Shown here piece after piece: positions 9,241-20,241 of a DNA stretch of 64,000 nucleotides. Numbering within the stretch: position 1 is the first letter of the stretch; each line of letters starts with the position of its first letter. Source of the DNA: Ornithodoros turicata (lineage: Eukaryota > Arthropoda > Arachnida > Ixodida > Argasidae); contig NC_088206.1 of the NCBI RefSeq assembly GCF_037126465.1, forward strand, positions 31,498,790 to 31,562,789, given 5' to 3'. The position numbers were made by a program, and so were the translations under genes. The notes beneath the pieces were generated by a model, which was not told where the DNA came from, made no database searches, and worked only from the letters and a program-made list of their open reading frames with translations.

Positions 9241-9739
9241 CAGGGTGTCCCAGAAAAAGTGTCAATGAATTATAATAAGAAAACTACACCACCTAGAGTC
9301 ATGCGGTCAACGGCATTTGTTCTTACTGGGTTTTGCCACCTCCTGATGTGAATGTCGTGTAACGGAAGTTTAATTATGCAAATTTTTGCGAACTTAAGTC
9401 GGAAATTTGCCAAGTAAAGGTCACTTTTTTACCCTACCAATGTGAAGAGCGTGTCTAATTTACTCAAATTAACGATAATTCACAGGGATATTCAGGAGCT
9501 ATCCCATCGAAAAAAATAGCCGAACATCATGCTCTACGGAGCTCCCACAGGATAGCGGACGACGAATTTTTCAGTGCAATCTTTGTCAGTCCGACGAAAG
9601 GAGGTTGGAAACCCAGCCCACTCCGGCGTCGCAGAAAGAGATAACACAGGCGGCTTATCGCGTCCGACTTTTGCTGGGATAATGTTTTCCCTCTCCCAAT
9701 TTTAGGAACTGCTACTTTTTCTACTATCACTCCGTGGGC
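9241..9739 (+). mobile_element. long-TIR MITE (CAGGGTGTCCCAG family), left half
   Basis: It starts CAGGGTGTCCCAGAAAA after a TA and follows the left half of the 19351-20241 copy to about 9739. The sequence then changes, and no right terminus is found. It is a 3'-truncated copy. Confidence 0.8.
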
Positions 9740-10169
9740 ACACAAGATCAAGGTGTTACCCATGTTATACCCATATACAGGGCAGTGTTGTCCCCCTAGA
9801 GGTATGGTCATTTGACAACAGAAAACAACGGTGATGAGCTATGTTTTGACATGCTCGATTAGGCTGTGGAACTTCAACACTTGTTTAGGCTTGTATAGCA
9901 TCAACACTTATTCCACTCTCTGAATAGCAGCAATTAGTTCTGAGCTCGTAGTGTTAAGGATTTTAGTACGACATTATGAGTAAGCTCTGCCAGTTCTGCA
10001 ATGACAAAACCACTTGATTACAACCATTTTTTCGTGGAGAAACTGGGTTAAGGCCGAAAATTGGAAGCTTGGGGGTAAATATCGGGTATAATCAGGTATT
10101 ACCCGAAAAAGTATTAATGGCATGATGCAAGTTTACAATATTGTTATAGAAAGATTTGGTATGAGATAC
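9740..10169 (-). other. probable downstream intron/exon region of the THAP-transposase-like gene
   Basis: Just left of the GDGR exon the minus strand shows a possible acceptor (ttttgtcattgcag near 9996) followed by a short open frame. The protein does not clearly continue the expected DDE-type catalytic region, and the truncated MITE lies beyond it. The gene may lack its 3' part. Confidence 0.3.
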
Positions 10170-10334
10170 CTTGACCAATTCAAAGTGAATGATCCTATTG
10201 GCAACTGTCTCAAGCAGTGTGTAGGTGCCATAGAGGACTGTGTGGCCTGACGAATCACATCTTCCATCTCCGGCAAGGGTCAGGGGCACTAGGCGGAGCC
10301 GGTCCAGTAGCTCAGCTTGTCTTCTCAGGAAGAC
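10170..10334 (-). pseudogene. exon with GDGRCDSSGH motif
   Basis: The exon reads VFLRRQAELLDRLRLVP, then LAGDGRCDSSGHTVLYGTYT and IIHFELVK. The acceptor is ctacaactattctag (ending 10335) and the donor is AAG|GTATC (10169). The Asp in GDGR lies in the motif I take as part of a DDE-type catalytic domain. This exon itself is open. Confidence 0.65.
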
Positions 10335-10475
10335 CTAGAATAGTTGTAGGTAAGAGAAGATCACATACTAAAAGTAACATTGGGTGAATACATTCTGTGA
10401 GTTTTGAGCTACCACTACGATATGCTACTTGTTCTCTTGAATGATAATAGGCACATACTTTATTAATGTACTCAC

Positions 10476-10543
10476 ATCATTCACAGCAGGAAAGAGGTTG
10501 TGTTCTGTGTTCTGAAGTACTGCGACAAAGTCATTGTTGGCAA
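10476..10543 (-). pseudogene. exon of the THAP-transposase-like gene
   Basis: The acceptor cgtacgatgcag precedes LPTMTLSQYFRTQNTT, which continues the upstream exon in phase. The last part must be read one frame over as LFPAVND to join the next exon before the donor GTGAGT (10475-10470). This implies one indel near 10500. Confidence 0.55.
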
Positions 10544-10612
10544 CTGCATCGTACGGAACATGTACAAAATGCCTTTGTTACATTAATAGTACAAAAATGC
10601 CAGTTTTTGTAC

Positions 10613-10881
10613 CTTCATCATGGCGAACATACGAAATGCCTTGCTTATGTTCACGCCAGAAAACAGAATCGCACTACAGAGCAGAATGTTTCCCAGTTGC
10701 CTGTCTTACATCCAAGGGTGGCTGGGCCATTTTCCCACAGCTGAAAGCTCTTGCTGCTCTCAGCCATGTGCCCCTTGTTGAGACGTCTGTTTCAGCATCG
10801 CTGCGACCACAAGGACACGGTGACAGGAGCTCTCGCAGACTTGACTCCGCCACCAGAAAGAGGCGTTACTCTGGATTTAGC
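10613..10881 (-). pseudogene. exon with cysteine pair and conserved helix segment
   Basis: The acceptor is tgattgcttttcag and the donor AAG|GTAC. It reads LNPE, then an in-frame TAA (10866-10868), then RLFLVAESSLRELLSPCPCG and WLRAARAFSCGK. A one-base frame change near 10680 is needed to reach NILLCSAILFSGVNISKAFR and MFAMMK. Two disabling changes in one exon argue that the gene is dead. Confidence 0.6.
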
Positions 10882-10944
10882 CTGAAAAGCAATCACATAT
10901 TTCTATGTCTTAAAACACAGCATACTGGAGCATGCTGTACTTAC

Positions 10945-11001
10945 ATTCGATGCACATCAGATGTAGAATGATGTCCCTCATGCTCCTTCTCATATACGTC
11001 A
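10945..11001 (-). pseudogene. small internal exon
   Basis: Open in phase with both neighbours (DVYEKEHEGHHSTSDVHR). The acceptor is caatttttttcctag and the donor GTAAGT. It is an acidic/His-rich linker segment. Confidence 0.55.
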
Positions 11002-11060
11002 CTAGGAAAAAAATTGTTGCAATGTAAGAATTTCCATCGGTTTTGAAGTGCCAAGCTTAC

Positions 11061-11126
11061 TCTTCAGTCTCCAATCCCTCTGTTAATTCAAATGAGTGGA
11101 CCGTCATGTCCTTCGGATCAGGCTGA
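11061..11126 (-). pseudogene. small internal exon
   Basis: The acceptor is tttctcgattgcag and the donor GTAAGC. The exon reads QPDPKDMTVHSFELTEGLET and joins the next exon in phase through a split GAT codon. Confidence 0.5.
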
Positions 11127-12205
11127 CTGCAATCGAGAAAGAAAAGAAGTTATTCACCTTTGAGAAACGCATATGTGTAATACAATGCTGTGTATGAAGT
11201 ACAAGGCCTTCGCTATTCAGTCTTCTATCAACTGCATTAGGAATACATCTATATCTTGGAATGTACGGCCTATTAAACAGTCGTCAGGGCAGCACACTTT
11301 GCGGTGCTGTTTCCAGGAAGATTTTTTCATAAAATTCCTGCACATCCTTCCCTGTAGGTCTGTTTCACCAAATTTAAAATGACCTGTTCCCCGGCATGGT
11401 CGTGGTGGCCTAGTTTGTTGACCACAGCTTCCTTCCCCCTTCTGTTCCTGTGCATTTTGTTGTTATGACTTCTGTCATGTCTGTGTTACATGTTATATTG
11501 CTGCTGTGAGCTATCCGTGTGTATATCTTTTGTTCTTCCTAGTGCTTCATAGTCCCTCCTCAAGCTATCTTCAAGCTTTATCCACCACCTTGCCTCCTGT
11601 TGTAACATATGCTGTTAGCATCTGTGGTATTCATTTCAAGGTGGCCCCTATCGATCGATTGGTAGCATGTCCCCCTACTGACCCAATTATCATGGGTACA
11701 GACCCGATCACAGATAGTAGCAACTTCGTGATAGGGTACATGCTGTTAGGCTCACCGCCTTCCACATGGATAGTGAAACACATCATGAGGCAATATTAAT
11801 CTGTGGGGTGACAAATATACTGTAACTCTGTCACACTTGCCTCACAAAGCCCGAATGTAATTCATATTAACTTAAATGGACGTCATAGCCTTTTCTTTTT
11901 TCTTTTTGTAATCACTAGATTACCAGAGCTATTAACAATTTTGTTTAAATAAAATACACTTGTACTATGGGACACCATGTAGATGCCATAGTGTGGTATC
12001 AAGTTCTTCTCTAGCTGGGGTGGAGCAGTGGACGGGCGAAAGAGGCATGTAAAGCATATCTGTTGGCATCAGTTCCTCAAATGATGGTCCACCTATATGC
12101 TGCATGGAAACCTGTCCTGCAGAGGCCTCCACACTTTCAATGTTGCTGTCTTCTGGACACCAGGTTGCTAGTTTGGATGATGTTAACAGAAGGAAGGTGG
12201 AAGGC
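11127..12205. other. probable intron or unassigned sequence
   Basis: No coding or repeat structure that I can support. Poly-pyrimidine stretches are present near 11500 and 11890. Confidence 0.35.
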
Positions 12206-12500
12206 TCATGCCTGTCTGGCTTTCCCTACTTTGCATGTGGAACTCAGTTTGGGTGCCTGGAAACCAAATTGGTAGTAGGCGACGTGTGTAAAAAGCCTGT
12301 TTCCTGTAAATGCTATTACGATATTACCAAGCATTGGATATCGGAATAGTGTTCGTGTTTGCTTGTCCTGAATCCTTTGGGCTACGGATTCTGGCTTGTA
12401 CGGTTCTAATGTGTAATGGAACCCATATTGGCTGACTATCTGGAAGGGCACAAATGGTTCAAGGGGCAGTCCATCCAGCACTAGCACTGATGAAATAGAG
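12206..12500 (-). other. unidentified minus-strand open frame, possible exon
   Basis: An open stretch follows a possible acceptor (ctctatttcatcag) and reads VLVLDGLPLEPFVPFQIVSQ and YTLEPYKPESVAQRIQDKQT. I do not recognise it. It lies on the same strand as the THAP-type gene and between its exons, so it could be a linker exon or unrelated. A shorter candidate exon with acceptor gtgtctgcattgtag and donor ATG|GTATGC lies at about 12695-12778. Confidence 0.3.
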
Positions 12501-12827
12501 CAATACAAACATGACACATACAGAACATGCAGAAGGATAATTATGCAATACAGCCATGAAAAAACAATAGGTGATATAAGGTGATTACTGGTCTCCTGTG
12601 TTTACAAGGAAAAGCTATGTATCTCAAGAGTAATTGCCCATGCATTCATTTTAACCAGAATGGATGTCATCAAGAGTGAGCATAAATGACTTGGGTGCAT
12701 ACCATTTTCCGGACCAGCTGATGACATGGGTTGTTGTAGGCTGAAACATTCACCAGCGATCCCATCCTTTCCACATCTACAATGCAGACACGGTATCACG
12801 CCTATCACTGTAACAGCCAGGTACAAC

Positions 12828-13339
12828 TAGAGATGCGAAGTCCCGAAAAAAAAACGGAAATTTTGGGAAAAATATTAGTTCTTTTCGTTTTTTTTCCTCG
12901 TCTCCGGAAAAACTGCCCAAAATTTCCAGGCGACAAAATTCAAAAATGTAAATTTTCGTGCCTTCGATGCGTTCCAACCCGCCAACAGTGCCTTAGGTGC
13001 CTCTAATCCGCCAACAACCACCAGCTTAGAGCTCCGTCTGGCTGCTCCAAGCGATCGCCATCGCGTTCACAGAATGTCGGAGTTCTGGTCGGATTGGACA
13101 GGTTGTTCCAATTACCTATCGCTGAGTAGACAGCAGTCTCATGGGATGCTCTGCTCTGCATGTATGCCTAAAGTGTGAACACTACTAAAGTTTCTAGCTC
13201 ATTGTATGCTGTGGCTTGGCCGGCAATGCTTCGACTCAGCAGTAACCGCGTTTGTTTCCATTTGTTCCAATTTTTCGGAAAGAAAAAAAAATACTTTTTT
13301 TTCGAGCGATCCAAAATTTCCGGAAATATTGCATCTCTA
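12828..13339. mobile_element. TIR element (TAGAGATGC termini), non-autonomous
   Basis: The ends read TAGAGATGCGAAG and ATTGCATCTCTA. Subterminal blocks are complementary (CGGAAATTTTGGG near 12861 and CCAAAATTTCCGG near 13311). The length is about 510 bp with no coding content. A clean target duplication could not be fixed. The termini resemble some hAT-type elements. Confidence 0.6.
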
Positions 13340-13640
13340 ACTACGGCAACAACATCTTAAACTGGAACAGGTAGGCGGGAGCATGAGTGCAGCAATGCCT
13401 ATTATAAGAACTTTCTACTGTACGTACCACTTGCACTGGATTCAGTGAAGCTGATCGACTGGACCTGTAAACGAAACTATTAACTTGTGGTTCCAATTCA
13501 CAACTCTTGCTTTTCGCAACTCTTATTCCTAAAAAAAAAACATTACTTGTCCCGATACCTCTTATGAAGGGACTCATTGTTTCATACCCCACATCACTAG
13601 AAGCAATGGCGATAAACTCCCCATTCATCATCTCAAACTA
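13340..13640 (-). other. possible small exons, minus strand
   Basis: A piece with acceptor tagtttcgtttacag and donor GTACGT (about 13424-13460) reads SSRSASLNPVQV. A longer frame starts MMNGEFIAIASSDVGYETMS. Both could be linker exons of the THAP-type gene, but neither has a recognisable domain. Confidence 0.25.
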
Positions 13641-14618
13641 AAGTCGTTGTTACTTGTTTTTCAAACATGCAACCTGTATTTCCAGCATGCATTAATCCAG
13701 TAGAGAAAATGAAACCTCACGCGCCCAGCATGCATACCTATGAAGCAAATTTGCACTGAATGGGAGCCCACAAGGGACAATCCTCCTCTTTTCCCTTTCT
13801 TTTTTTCTTATTTTTTTCTACCAATAAATCCCCCCCCCCACACACACAAAGGACAAAACCACCGTTCGTACATGACGCGCGGCTAAATGATAACGTGCAT
13901 ATACGTAATGTACCCTTCATACTATACAGGGTGTCCCAGAAAACGTGTCATTGAATTATAATAAAAAAACTACGCCACCTAGAATCATGCGGTCAACAGC
14001 ATTTATTCTTATTAGGTTTTTGCCACCTCCTAATGTGCATGTCATGAACTCCAAGTTTAATTATGTACATTTTTGCGAACTGAACTCGGAAATTTGCCAA
14101 GTAAAGGTCACTTTTTTACCCCACCAATATGAAGAGCGTGCCGAATTCACTCAAATTCATGATAATTGACAGTGATATTCACGAGCTATCCCATCGGAAA
14201 AAATAGCCGAATATCATGCTTTTCGGGGCACCGGAACATAACGCGCGATGACTTTTTGAGCGCAATCGCTCTCAGTGCGACAAAAGGAGGCTCCTAAGCC
14301 AGCAGCCCACAGAGTGATAGTAGAGAAAGTAACAGTTCCTAAAATTGGGAGAGGGAAAGCATTATCCCAGCGAAAGTCGGACGTGATAAGCTGTGCCCGT
14401 TTTATCTCGTTCTGCGATGTCGGGGAGGGCTGGGTTTCCAACCTCCTTTCGTGGGACTGACAAAGATTGCGCTGAAAAATTCATCGTGGGCTATTCTGTG
14501 CGACCTCCGTAGAGCATGATGTTTGGCTATTTTTTCCGATGGGATAGCTCCTGAATATCCCTGTCAATTATCATTAATTTGACTAAATTAGACACGCTCT
14601 TCACATTAGTGGGGTAAA

Positions 14619-16316
14619 CAACAACAACTTTATTTTCGACCTTGGAGAGTGGGGAGTTTCATCGCCACAGGCGATACTCTACCCCATTGCTGGATGGAAT
14701 GGGGGAATAAAATAACGAGCCCCTTCACAATAACGATCGAAGTCCGATGGTGTCCAGAAATGTCAGAAGAGCTTTGAGCGCAGAGCGTTGCTGGGCTGGA
14801 TTGGGCCAGGGACCAAGCAATTTCGATAGGGAGAAAGGGGGAGAGTCCAGCTGACGAAGAGACTCGGAGAGTGTGGTTCGGGAAGGTTCGTAGTGAGGGC
14901 AATGAAGAAGAATGTGCACCAGATCCTCAAGAGCACCACAGTGGCAGCAGGTGGGAGAGTCAACTTGCCTCAAGCGGTAACGCCACTGAGCTGTAAAGGC
15001 CACATCGAGGCGCATTCGGTGGATTAATGCAGCATCTTGACGAGAGGTGTGTCATGGCATGCGGAAAGCGAGCGTGGGATCAACTCTGTTCAACATAGAG
15101 GGGGGAAGAATGTCGGTTGTCCGTTGGCGGGAAGCCAGGGGTGTCACTAGGCGTCGCAGAATGGAACGGCGGTTTCCTCTCAGCAGAACAATACGGGTCC
15201 GTTTCCGATACGAGAGTGCTGCTTCTGCGGCGCTGTCGGCCTGCTCGTTCCCCACGACACCACAGTGGTCTGGAACCCACTGGAGAACTAGCCTGTGGCC
15301 TGCGGCGTAGATAGTGTGGTAAGCCATTAGCACGTCTGTGACTAGGGGTGCGGATGGGCCTCGTATGCCGGAATTTTCAATTGCTTGAAGGGCAGATTTG
15401 GAGTCTGTAAAGACTGCCCATTCCCGGGGTGGAAAATCAGCGATGTGTTGTAGAAAGAAAAGAATGGCATAAAGTTCCGCAGCTGTGGAGGAGGTTGGAT
15501 GTGAGAGGCGTCTTCCGTGCACGACGCCTTCGGATGGAATGACGAAGGCTGAGGCGGACTTGTTGTTTCGGGATGCGCCATCAGTATATGCTGCCGTAAA
15601 CGTAGAAAACTTCGCGTCTACCAGAGCATGAAAATGGGCTCGGAGGACTTGAGGGGGGACCTGATCTCTTCTTTCCAGAAGGTTTGGGAGGCGTACAAAA
15701 GTGGGCGGTACCGGTAGAGACCAGGGGGCTTCCAGCGGTATAGTGTCATTAGTTATGAAGCCAGTGAGAGTCTGGCGTGCCCTCTTCGCTACTCGATAGA
15801 AGTCGCTTTCAGGGCGGTATCGAATTTTCTTGAGTAGCGGGTGGCGGGGAATGTGAGCACGCAAACGGAGGTAGTGCCGAGCCGTTTCCCGTTCACGGAG
15901 AACTTCAATCGGGAGCTCACCAGCTTCAGCCAGTACTTGCCGTGTTTCAGCCATTCTGGGAACTCCGAGGCATCGACGAAGGCTTCGAGCAAACAGGGAC
16001 CGAAGCGTATTTAATGAAGTTGTTGATATCCTGTGCAGAATAGGAAGGCTGTAAAGCACAGTTGCCCTCACCAACGTGAACCGCGAGCAGGGAACGCTGA
16101 TCACAGCCCCATCCTGAGCCAGAAAGATGTTGAATTGCGGGGAGCCATCGCTGCACTTTAGTTTCAAGATGTTTAATGTGCCGAGCCCAGCGCAAGTCCG
16201 AGTCGATTACCACGCCAAGGAAGCGGTGAAAGCGTGCCGGGTCAAGCTTCTTTAAGCCAAGCCAAAGAGGGAAATTGGCCATAGCTTTACGCGTGAAAGG
16301 GAGCTCGACACACTGC
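14619..16316 (-). mobile_element. I-type LINE, 5'-truncated, inserted in the MITE
   Basis: It is flanked by AGTGGGGTAAA (14608-14618) and AGTGGAGTAAA (16317-16327), an 11-bp target duplication with one mismatch. The 3' end on the minus strand is AATAAAG followed by (TTG)n. It shares the whole tail with the LINE at 34422-38030. It retains only the end of RT, the RNase H and the C-terminal zinc motif. Confidence 0.92.
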
Positions 16317-16348
16317 AGTGGAGTAAAAAAGTGACATTTACTAGGCAA
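14725..16348 (-). pseudogene. LINE ORF2 C-terminus: RT thumb, RNase H, CCHC
   Basis: From 16348 leftwards the frames give the RT thumb (RFHRFLGVVIDSDLRWARHI), then in 15052-16167 an RNase H with YTDGAS, STAAELYAI, FTDSKSAL and WVPDHCGVVGNEQADSAAEA (all acidic catalytic positions seen). The frame at 14725-15015 follows, with TCCHCGALEDLVHILLHCPHY, the zinc motif typical of the I-type ORF2 end. The parts lie in different frames, so the copy is dead. RNase H would degrade the RNA strand during target-primed reverse transcription. Confidence 0.88.
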
Positions 16349-16515
16349 ATTTCCGACTTAAGCTCGCAAAAATTTACATAATTAAACTTACGTTACACGA
16401 CATTCACATGAGGAGGTGGCAAAAACCCAGTAAGAACAAATGCCATTGACTGCATGACTATAGGTGGTGTAGTTTTTTTATTATAATTCAATGACACGTT
16501 TTCTGGGACACCCTG

Positions 16516-16764
16516 TATATGTTCTCATAATAATACATCCCATCGGTAAGCGACATTTCCAGCAAGCATTACAAGGAGGCAATCTCAGCTCATGGGTTTC
16601 CCTTGTGAAACCCATATTGCTTACTTGTAGGGGACTTCGCCGGCTGTGCCAGTGCCGAGAAAAGCGTGTAAACTGCGTTCCAGGAACGCTTTTCAGGGCT
16701 AGACCCTATCTTATTATGTCCTTTTGCGGGGTCCCATTTGACACATACGAGCACTGTGACCCAC
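16516..16764. other. possible intron of the THAP gene
   Basis: Sequence between the MITE and the THAP exon donor. I see no independent feature. Confidence 0.3.
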
Positions 16765-17073
16765 CTCAGGAGACTGCGGTCGAGCTGGTTCCGGAAACAT
16801 TGTGGGCACGGCGTCAGCCTTCAGCCGCTTTCGTTTCTGAACTCCAAGTCGGATTTGCAGAACATCCGTTTCCACGCACGCATCCTCCGTAAAGTGTGAA
16901 GAACAAACGCGGGACACATCTATTTCTCCTTGTATGTCAGGATGTCTGCTGGCGACTACTGCCTCCCATTTGCGTTTGGTGTCACTGTCCTTCGCTTTGT
17001 GGAATGTCACTTTTGGGTTAGCGCCGGAAGTGTTCGTACACCCAGGAATGTAACACCGTGTTTCACGTGACAT
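16765..17073 (-). CDS. THAP zinc-finger exon
   Basis: The exon starts at a Met before RETRCYIPGC (an upstream in-frame Met lies at 17097). It shows the C2CH pattern of THAP domains: CYIPGC, then VTFHKAKDSDTKRKWEAVVA, then VSRVCSSHF (C-x2-H), and the terminal AVPTMFP box. THAP domains are ~90-residue DNA-binding zinc fingers found in P-element transposase and many transposase-derived proteins. The frame continues to 16714, but a good donor (CCTGAG|GTGGGT, 16764) follows SPE and most likely ends the exon. No stops or frame changes occur, which contrasts with the broken exons at 10-11 kb. Confidence 0.8.
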
Positions 17074-17097
17074 GGTCGCGTTAGAACTCGCAACCAC

Positions 17098-18366
17098 AAG
17101 CGGAAGTCGGCGTATTTATCGATAACTTTTCGCTAGGTATGGGATGGCGACTCAAACGCGAAGCAGACGAGCCCGGAGATTGTCGTCTGCGCAGCCCTCC
17201 CATTCGTGCGGCTGCGTTACGTCATCATGATGTTACTATCGCTGAGCTACCTTAGCTTCAGAGGCGGCGGGAATATTTAAAATTCGTTTACTCAATATAT
17301 GCAAGGTGTTCTCGAAAGAGAAATTTTGCCAAGTAGACTGTGAAATGAATCCGAACATTATGGTATGGGTCTCATACACACGTTCCCGGATGCGATAGTC
17401 CCTTTAAGCAGCTCCTCTTGCTCCTTCTCGGGCGCCGCGAATTTTGTGCTGAACGCTGAACGCTTGAACACCCACGATGTGCTGCTGTTTCTGCCCCCTC
17501 CCCCCGTTCTCCTTTTACTGCTCTCTCTGCTCTGCTGCCGCCCCGCGTCCTGCGTTCTCTTTCATCGCTTTCGTGGAGAGGAGGGAAGAGGTCATGTGAC
17601 GGAGCACGATACCCCTTCTTCGTACACCCTCAAAAAGCGGGAGCGTGAAGAGCGCGCTCGCGTACGAAACTCTGAATACAAGCATAACCGTTTAACGGTA
17701 GGAATGCCAAACACTCGCGCTCTGAAGCAGCCACTGAAAGGTGGTGTCCGCGACGAATCCGGAATTATAAAGTGAATGTGATATCCACTTGGAGGTGCCT
17801 TCCAAGAAGAAAACACCGAAAAAGTTTCGCAAAATTAGTTCGTGCTTTTCCATAGAACATCAAAAACGTCGAATTTGAAACCAACTGCCACCTTCCAGTT
17901 GAAACGGCCCTTCGCTGCTTCGCCTCTTCCGGTGACGTAATTGGTATTGCCGGCTAGATTCCTAATCGCCCAGCTGAACGGCGTCGCCAGGCAGGTTGCA
18001 ATCCGATACCACCGAAAGCATGAACGCAGATGTCTCCAGCGACAGTTCGGCAGCAGATTGCGAGTCGGAAGACTGCTTTCTGTGACAGACAGCCTGCCTT
18101 CACAACGGGCTCCAGTGACGTCGGCACGCACACTGTTGCCTGAATTCAGCCGGTAGCGCGGAACCGGCTGCAAAATCCGATTAAATTCATTTTCTAATGT
18201 TCCCGACAGTATCAAAGTGAAATATTCCGCTTACATGTATTTCAGGCGCCCACTATTCCGATCGCATCTTCAGTTCAACTGCGTTTTTTTTTTTCGGACA
18301 CCGCGCCCAGTGTCGTTCATCCTGCCCACACCCCACCTTGAACCCTCCAACTTTGTTCTTTTATTT
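17098..18366. other. upstream region of the THAP exon, no clear gene
   Basis: It includes a GC-rich part near 17140-17240 that could be the THAP promoter region. Reading frames of up to 136 aa (17365-17775) have low-complexity Pro/Leu and Arg/Glu runs and no recognisable domain. Confidence 0.3.
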
Positions 18367-18470
18367 TATTTTTTTGCTATAGTCGTGACGATGCTCACTC
18401 GCGTGCGGCCAACAACGGATAGCTATTTCGACATCACCCTTCCCCCTCACTTTTAAGAGTGTTGTTTGCG
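18367..18470 (+). repeat. I-type LINE 3' UTR fragment
   Basis: gctatagtcgtgacgatgc and gcggccaacaacgg match the 3' ends of the plus-strand LINE copies at about 27232-27305 and 27480-27560. Only the tail is present. Confidence 0.6.
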
Positions 18471-18659
18471 ATGCCACAATGTCCAGGGACCCACTAGAAG
18501 ATGATATCATGTCCACCCAACACTACATGATGATGAGTGGTTCTCTCAGTCTGCTGGTTTGCTGTTCCTCGATGCGTGGTGCACCCACGCTGTGTTTTCA
18601 TTATATGTTAGCGTCGCGAAGCAACTGTGGCTATGAGCTGCGTAAAGACGTGGACAGAT

Positions 18660-18865
18660 GGAGAGAGGATAGTATACGTCCGGGGCCGACTTCTGAGGGA
18701 AGTGTGGCGACATCGGCCCGGAAGGTCTGCCGGAAAACCCAGCGAAACCCTCAGACGGCACAGCCGGTCCGGGGATTCGAACCAGCGCCACCTCCCAGTC
18801 TCGACGTGGAGAGCAATTATCCTGACCATTATGCAACGGGAGCTGGTAGACGCAGTGTGACGAGA
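18660..18865 (-). mobile_element. tRNA-derived SINE
   Basis: On the minus strand an A-box-like TAATGGTCAGGATAATTG is followed by a canonical B-box GGTTCGAATCC. The body has CGGCTGTGCCGTCTGAGGG and CGCTGGGTTTTCCGGCAGAC. This is a tRNA head plus a conserved tail as in arthropod SINEs. It has no coding function and depends on a LINE for movement. Confidence 0.75.
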
Positions 18866-19350
18866 TTGTGCTGTCCTTATCGTTCGCTTTTATTAGTGCT
18901 ATTTTTGCGTTGTCACAACATTCTTCACTTCTAGAAGACGCTCCAGTCGAAAGTTGTGATAAGTTCGACTTCATCATTAGTAATACCTAACTTTACGTCG
19001 GGCAACAGACGTGATCATGTGCGTCGTCACAGCGGATAAAATTGTTGTTTCGTTGAAATCTGGGAACACGGGGATAGCGGAAGTAGCGTCCCTCGCAAAG
19101 GACGATGTGCCTTATTGGCCAAGTTGCTAGCATCATCGGTGGTGTTAAACTTGACCACAACTGACCATATACGCCGATGATTTCTGTCTCCGCATAGCAG
19201 GAACGAAAAAAGGAGAAGACTCGCGACTCAGCCGACGTAGCTCTAAATACCATCAACGAGGTCTTATCCGAGAGAGGGCTGGAGATATCACCAGAAAAGT
19301 CCCAATGTCTTGTCTGCATCTCCCCCCCCCCCCCCAACAACAACAACATA
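18866..19350. other. LINE-like scraps and a C/CAA-rich tract
   Basis: The frame near 19250-19320 (VLSERGLEISPEKSQCLVC on the plus strand) resembles a LINE RT fragment, followed by poly-C and (CAA)n at 19321-19348. Nothing else is recognised. Confidence 0.4.
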
Positions 19351-20241
19351 CAGGGGGTCCCAGAAAACGTGTCATTGAATTATAATAAAAAGCTACACCA
19401 CCTAGAGTCATGCGGTCAATGGCAATTGTTCTTACTGGGTTTTTGCCACCTCCTCATGTGAATGTCGTGTAACGTAAGTTTAATTATGTAAATTTTTGCG
19501 AGCTTAAGTCGGAAATTTGCCTAGTAAATGTCACTTTTTTACCCCACTAATGTGAAGAGCGTGTCTAATTTAGTCAAATTAATGATAATTGACAGGGATA
19601 TTCAGGAGCTATCCCATCGGAAAAAAATAGCCAAACATCATGCTCTACAGAGGTCGCACAGAATAGCGCACGATGAATTTTTCAGCGCAATCTTTGTCAG
19701 TCCGACGAAAGGAGGTTGGAAACCCAGCCCTCCCCGACATCGCAGAAAGAGATAAAACAGGCGCGGCTTATCACGTCCGACTTTCGCTGGGATAATGCTT
19801 TCCCTCACCCAATTTTAGGAACTGTTACTTTTTCTACTATCACTCTGTGGGCTGGCTTCGGAACCTCGTTTCGTCGCACTGAGAGCGATTGCGCTCATAA
19901 AGTCATCGCGCGCTATGGTCCGGTGCTCCGAAAAGCATGCTATTCGGCTATTTTTTCCGATGGGATAGCTCATGAATATCACTGTAAATTATCATGAATT
20001 TGAGTGAATTTGGCACGCTCTTCATATTGGTGGGGTAAAAAAGTGACCTTTACTTGGCAAATTTCCGAGTTCAGTTCGCAAATATTTACATAATTAAACT
20101 TGGAGTACATGACATTCACATTAGTAGGTGGCAAAACCTAATACCTAAAACCTAATAAGAACAAATGCACTTGACCGCATAATTCTAGGTGGCGTAGTTT
20201 TTTTTATTATAATTCAATGACACGTTTTCTGGGACACCCGG
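19351..20241. mobile_element. long-TIR MITE (CAGGGTGTCCCAG family), full length
   Basis: An 891-bp palindromic element that starts CAGGGGGTCCCAGAAAACG and ends CGTTTTCTGGGACACCCGG, with TA on both flanks. Most of each half is the inverted complement of the other. It is the uninterrupted reference copy for 9241-9739 and 13927-16515. Confidence 0.92.

Larger units (their letters stand above)
13927..16515. mobile_element. long-TIR MITE (CAGGGTGTCCCAG family) carrying a LINE
   Basis: The termini CAGGGTGTCCCAGAAAACG and the exact complement at 16497-16515 are flanked by TA on both sides. The element proper is almost all inverted repeat (arms of several hundred bp). It is interrupted at 14618/16317 by an I-type LINE with an 11-bp target duplication. 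No transposase is visible. TA duplication and CAGGG ends suggest movement by a Tc1/mariner-type enzyme. Confidence 0.9.
10170..17073 (-). pseudogene. spliced THAP-domain transposase-like gene, decayed
   Basis: Minus-strand exons with consistent GT/AG signals can be read at 11061-11126, 10945-11001, 10613-10881, 10476-10543 and 10170-10334. A THAP exon lies upstream at 16765-17073. The first two phases join cleanly. The conceptual protein has a THAP DNA-binding domain, an acidic linker, a segment with a C-x-C pair (ELLSPCPCGRSD), a conserved helical part (NILLCSAILFSGVNISKAFR) and LAGDGRCDSSGHTVLYGTYT. From memory, a GDGRCDSPGH..YGTY motif with that upstream segment is typical of transposase-derived proteins in fish and invertebrates that often carry THAP domains. 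Lesions are TAA at 10866-10868 and frameshifts near 10680 and 10500. Linking the THAP exon to the rest is an inference. Exons in the 5-kb gap are not established, and a MITE plus LINE lie there. Confidence 0.6.

Noticed and set aside
17365..17775. A 136-aa plus-strand protein
   Set aside because: Low-complexity Leu/Pro and Arg/Glu runs with no domain, and no splice or start context beyond chance.
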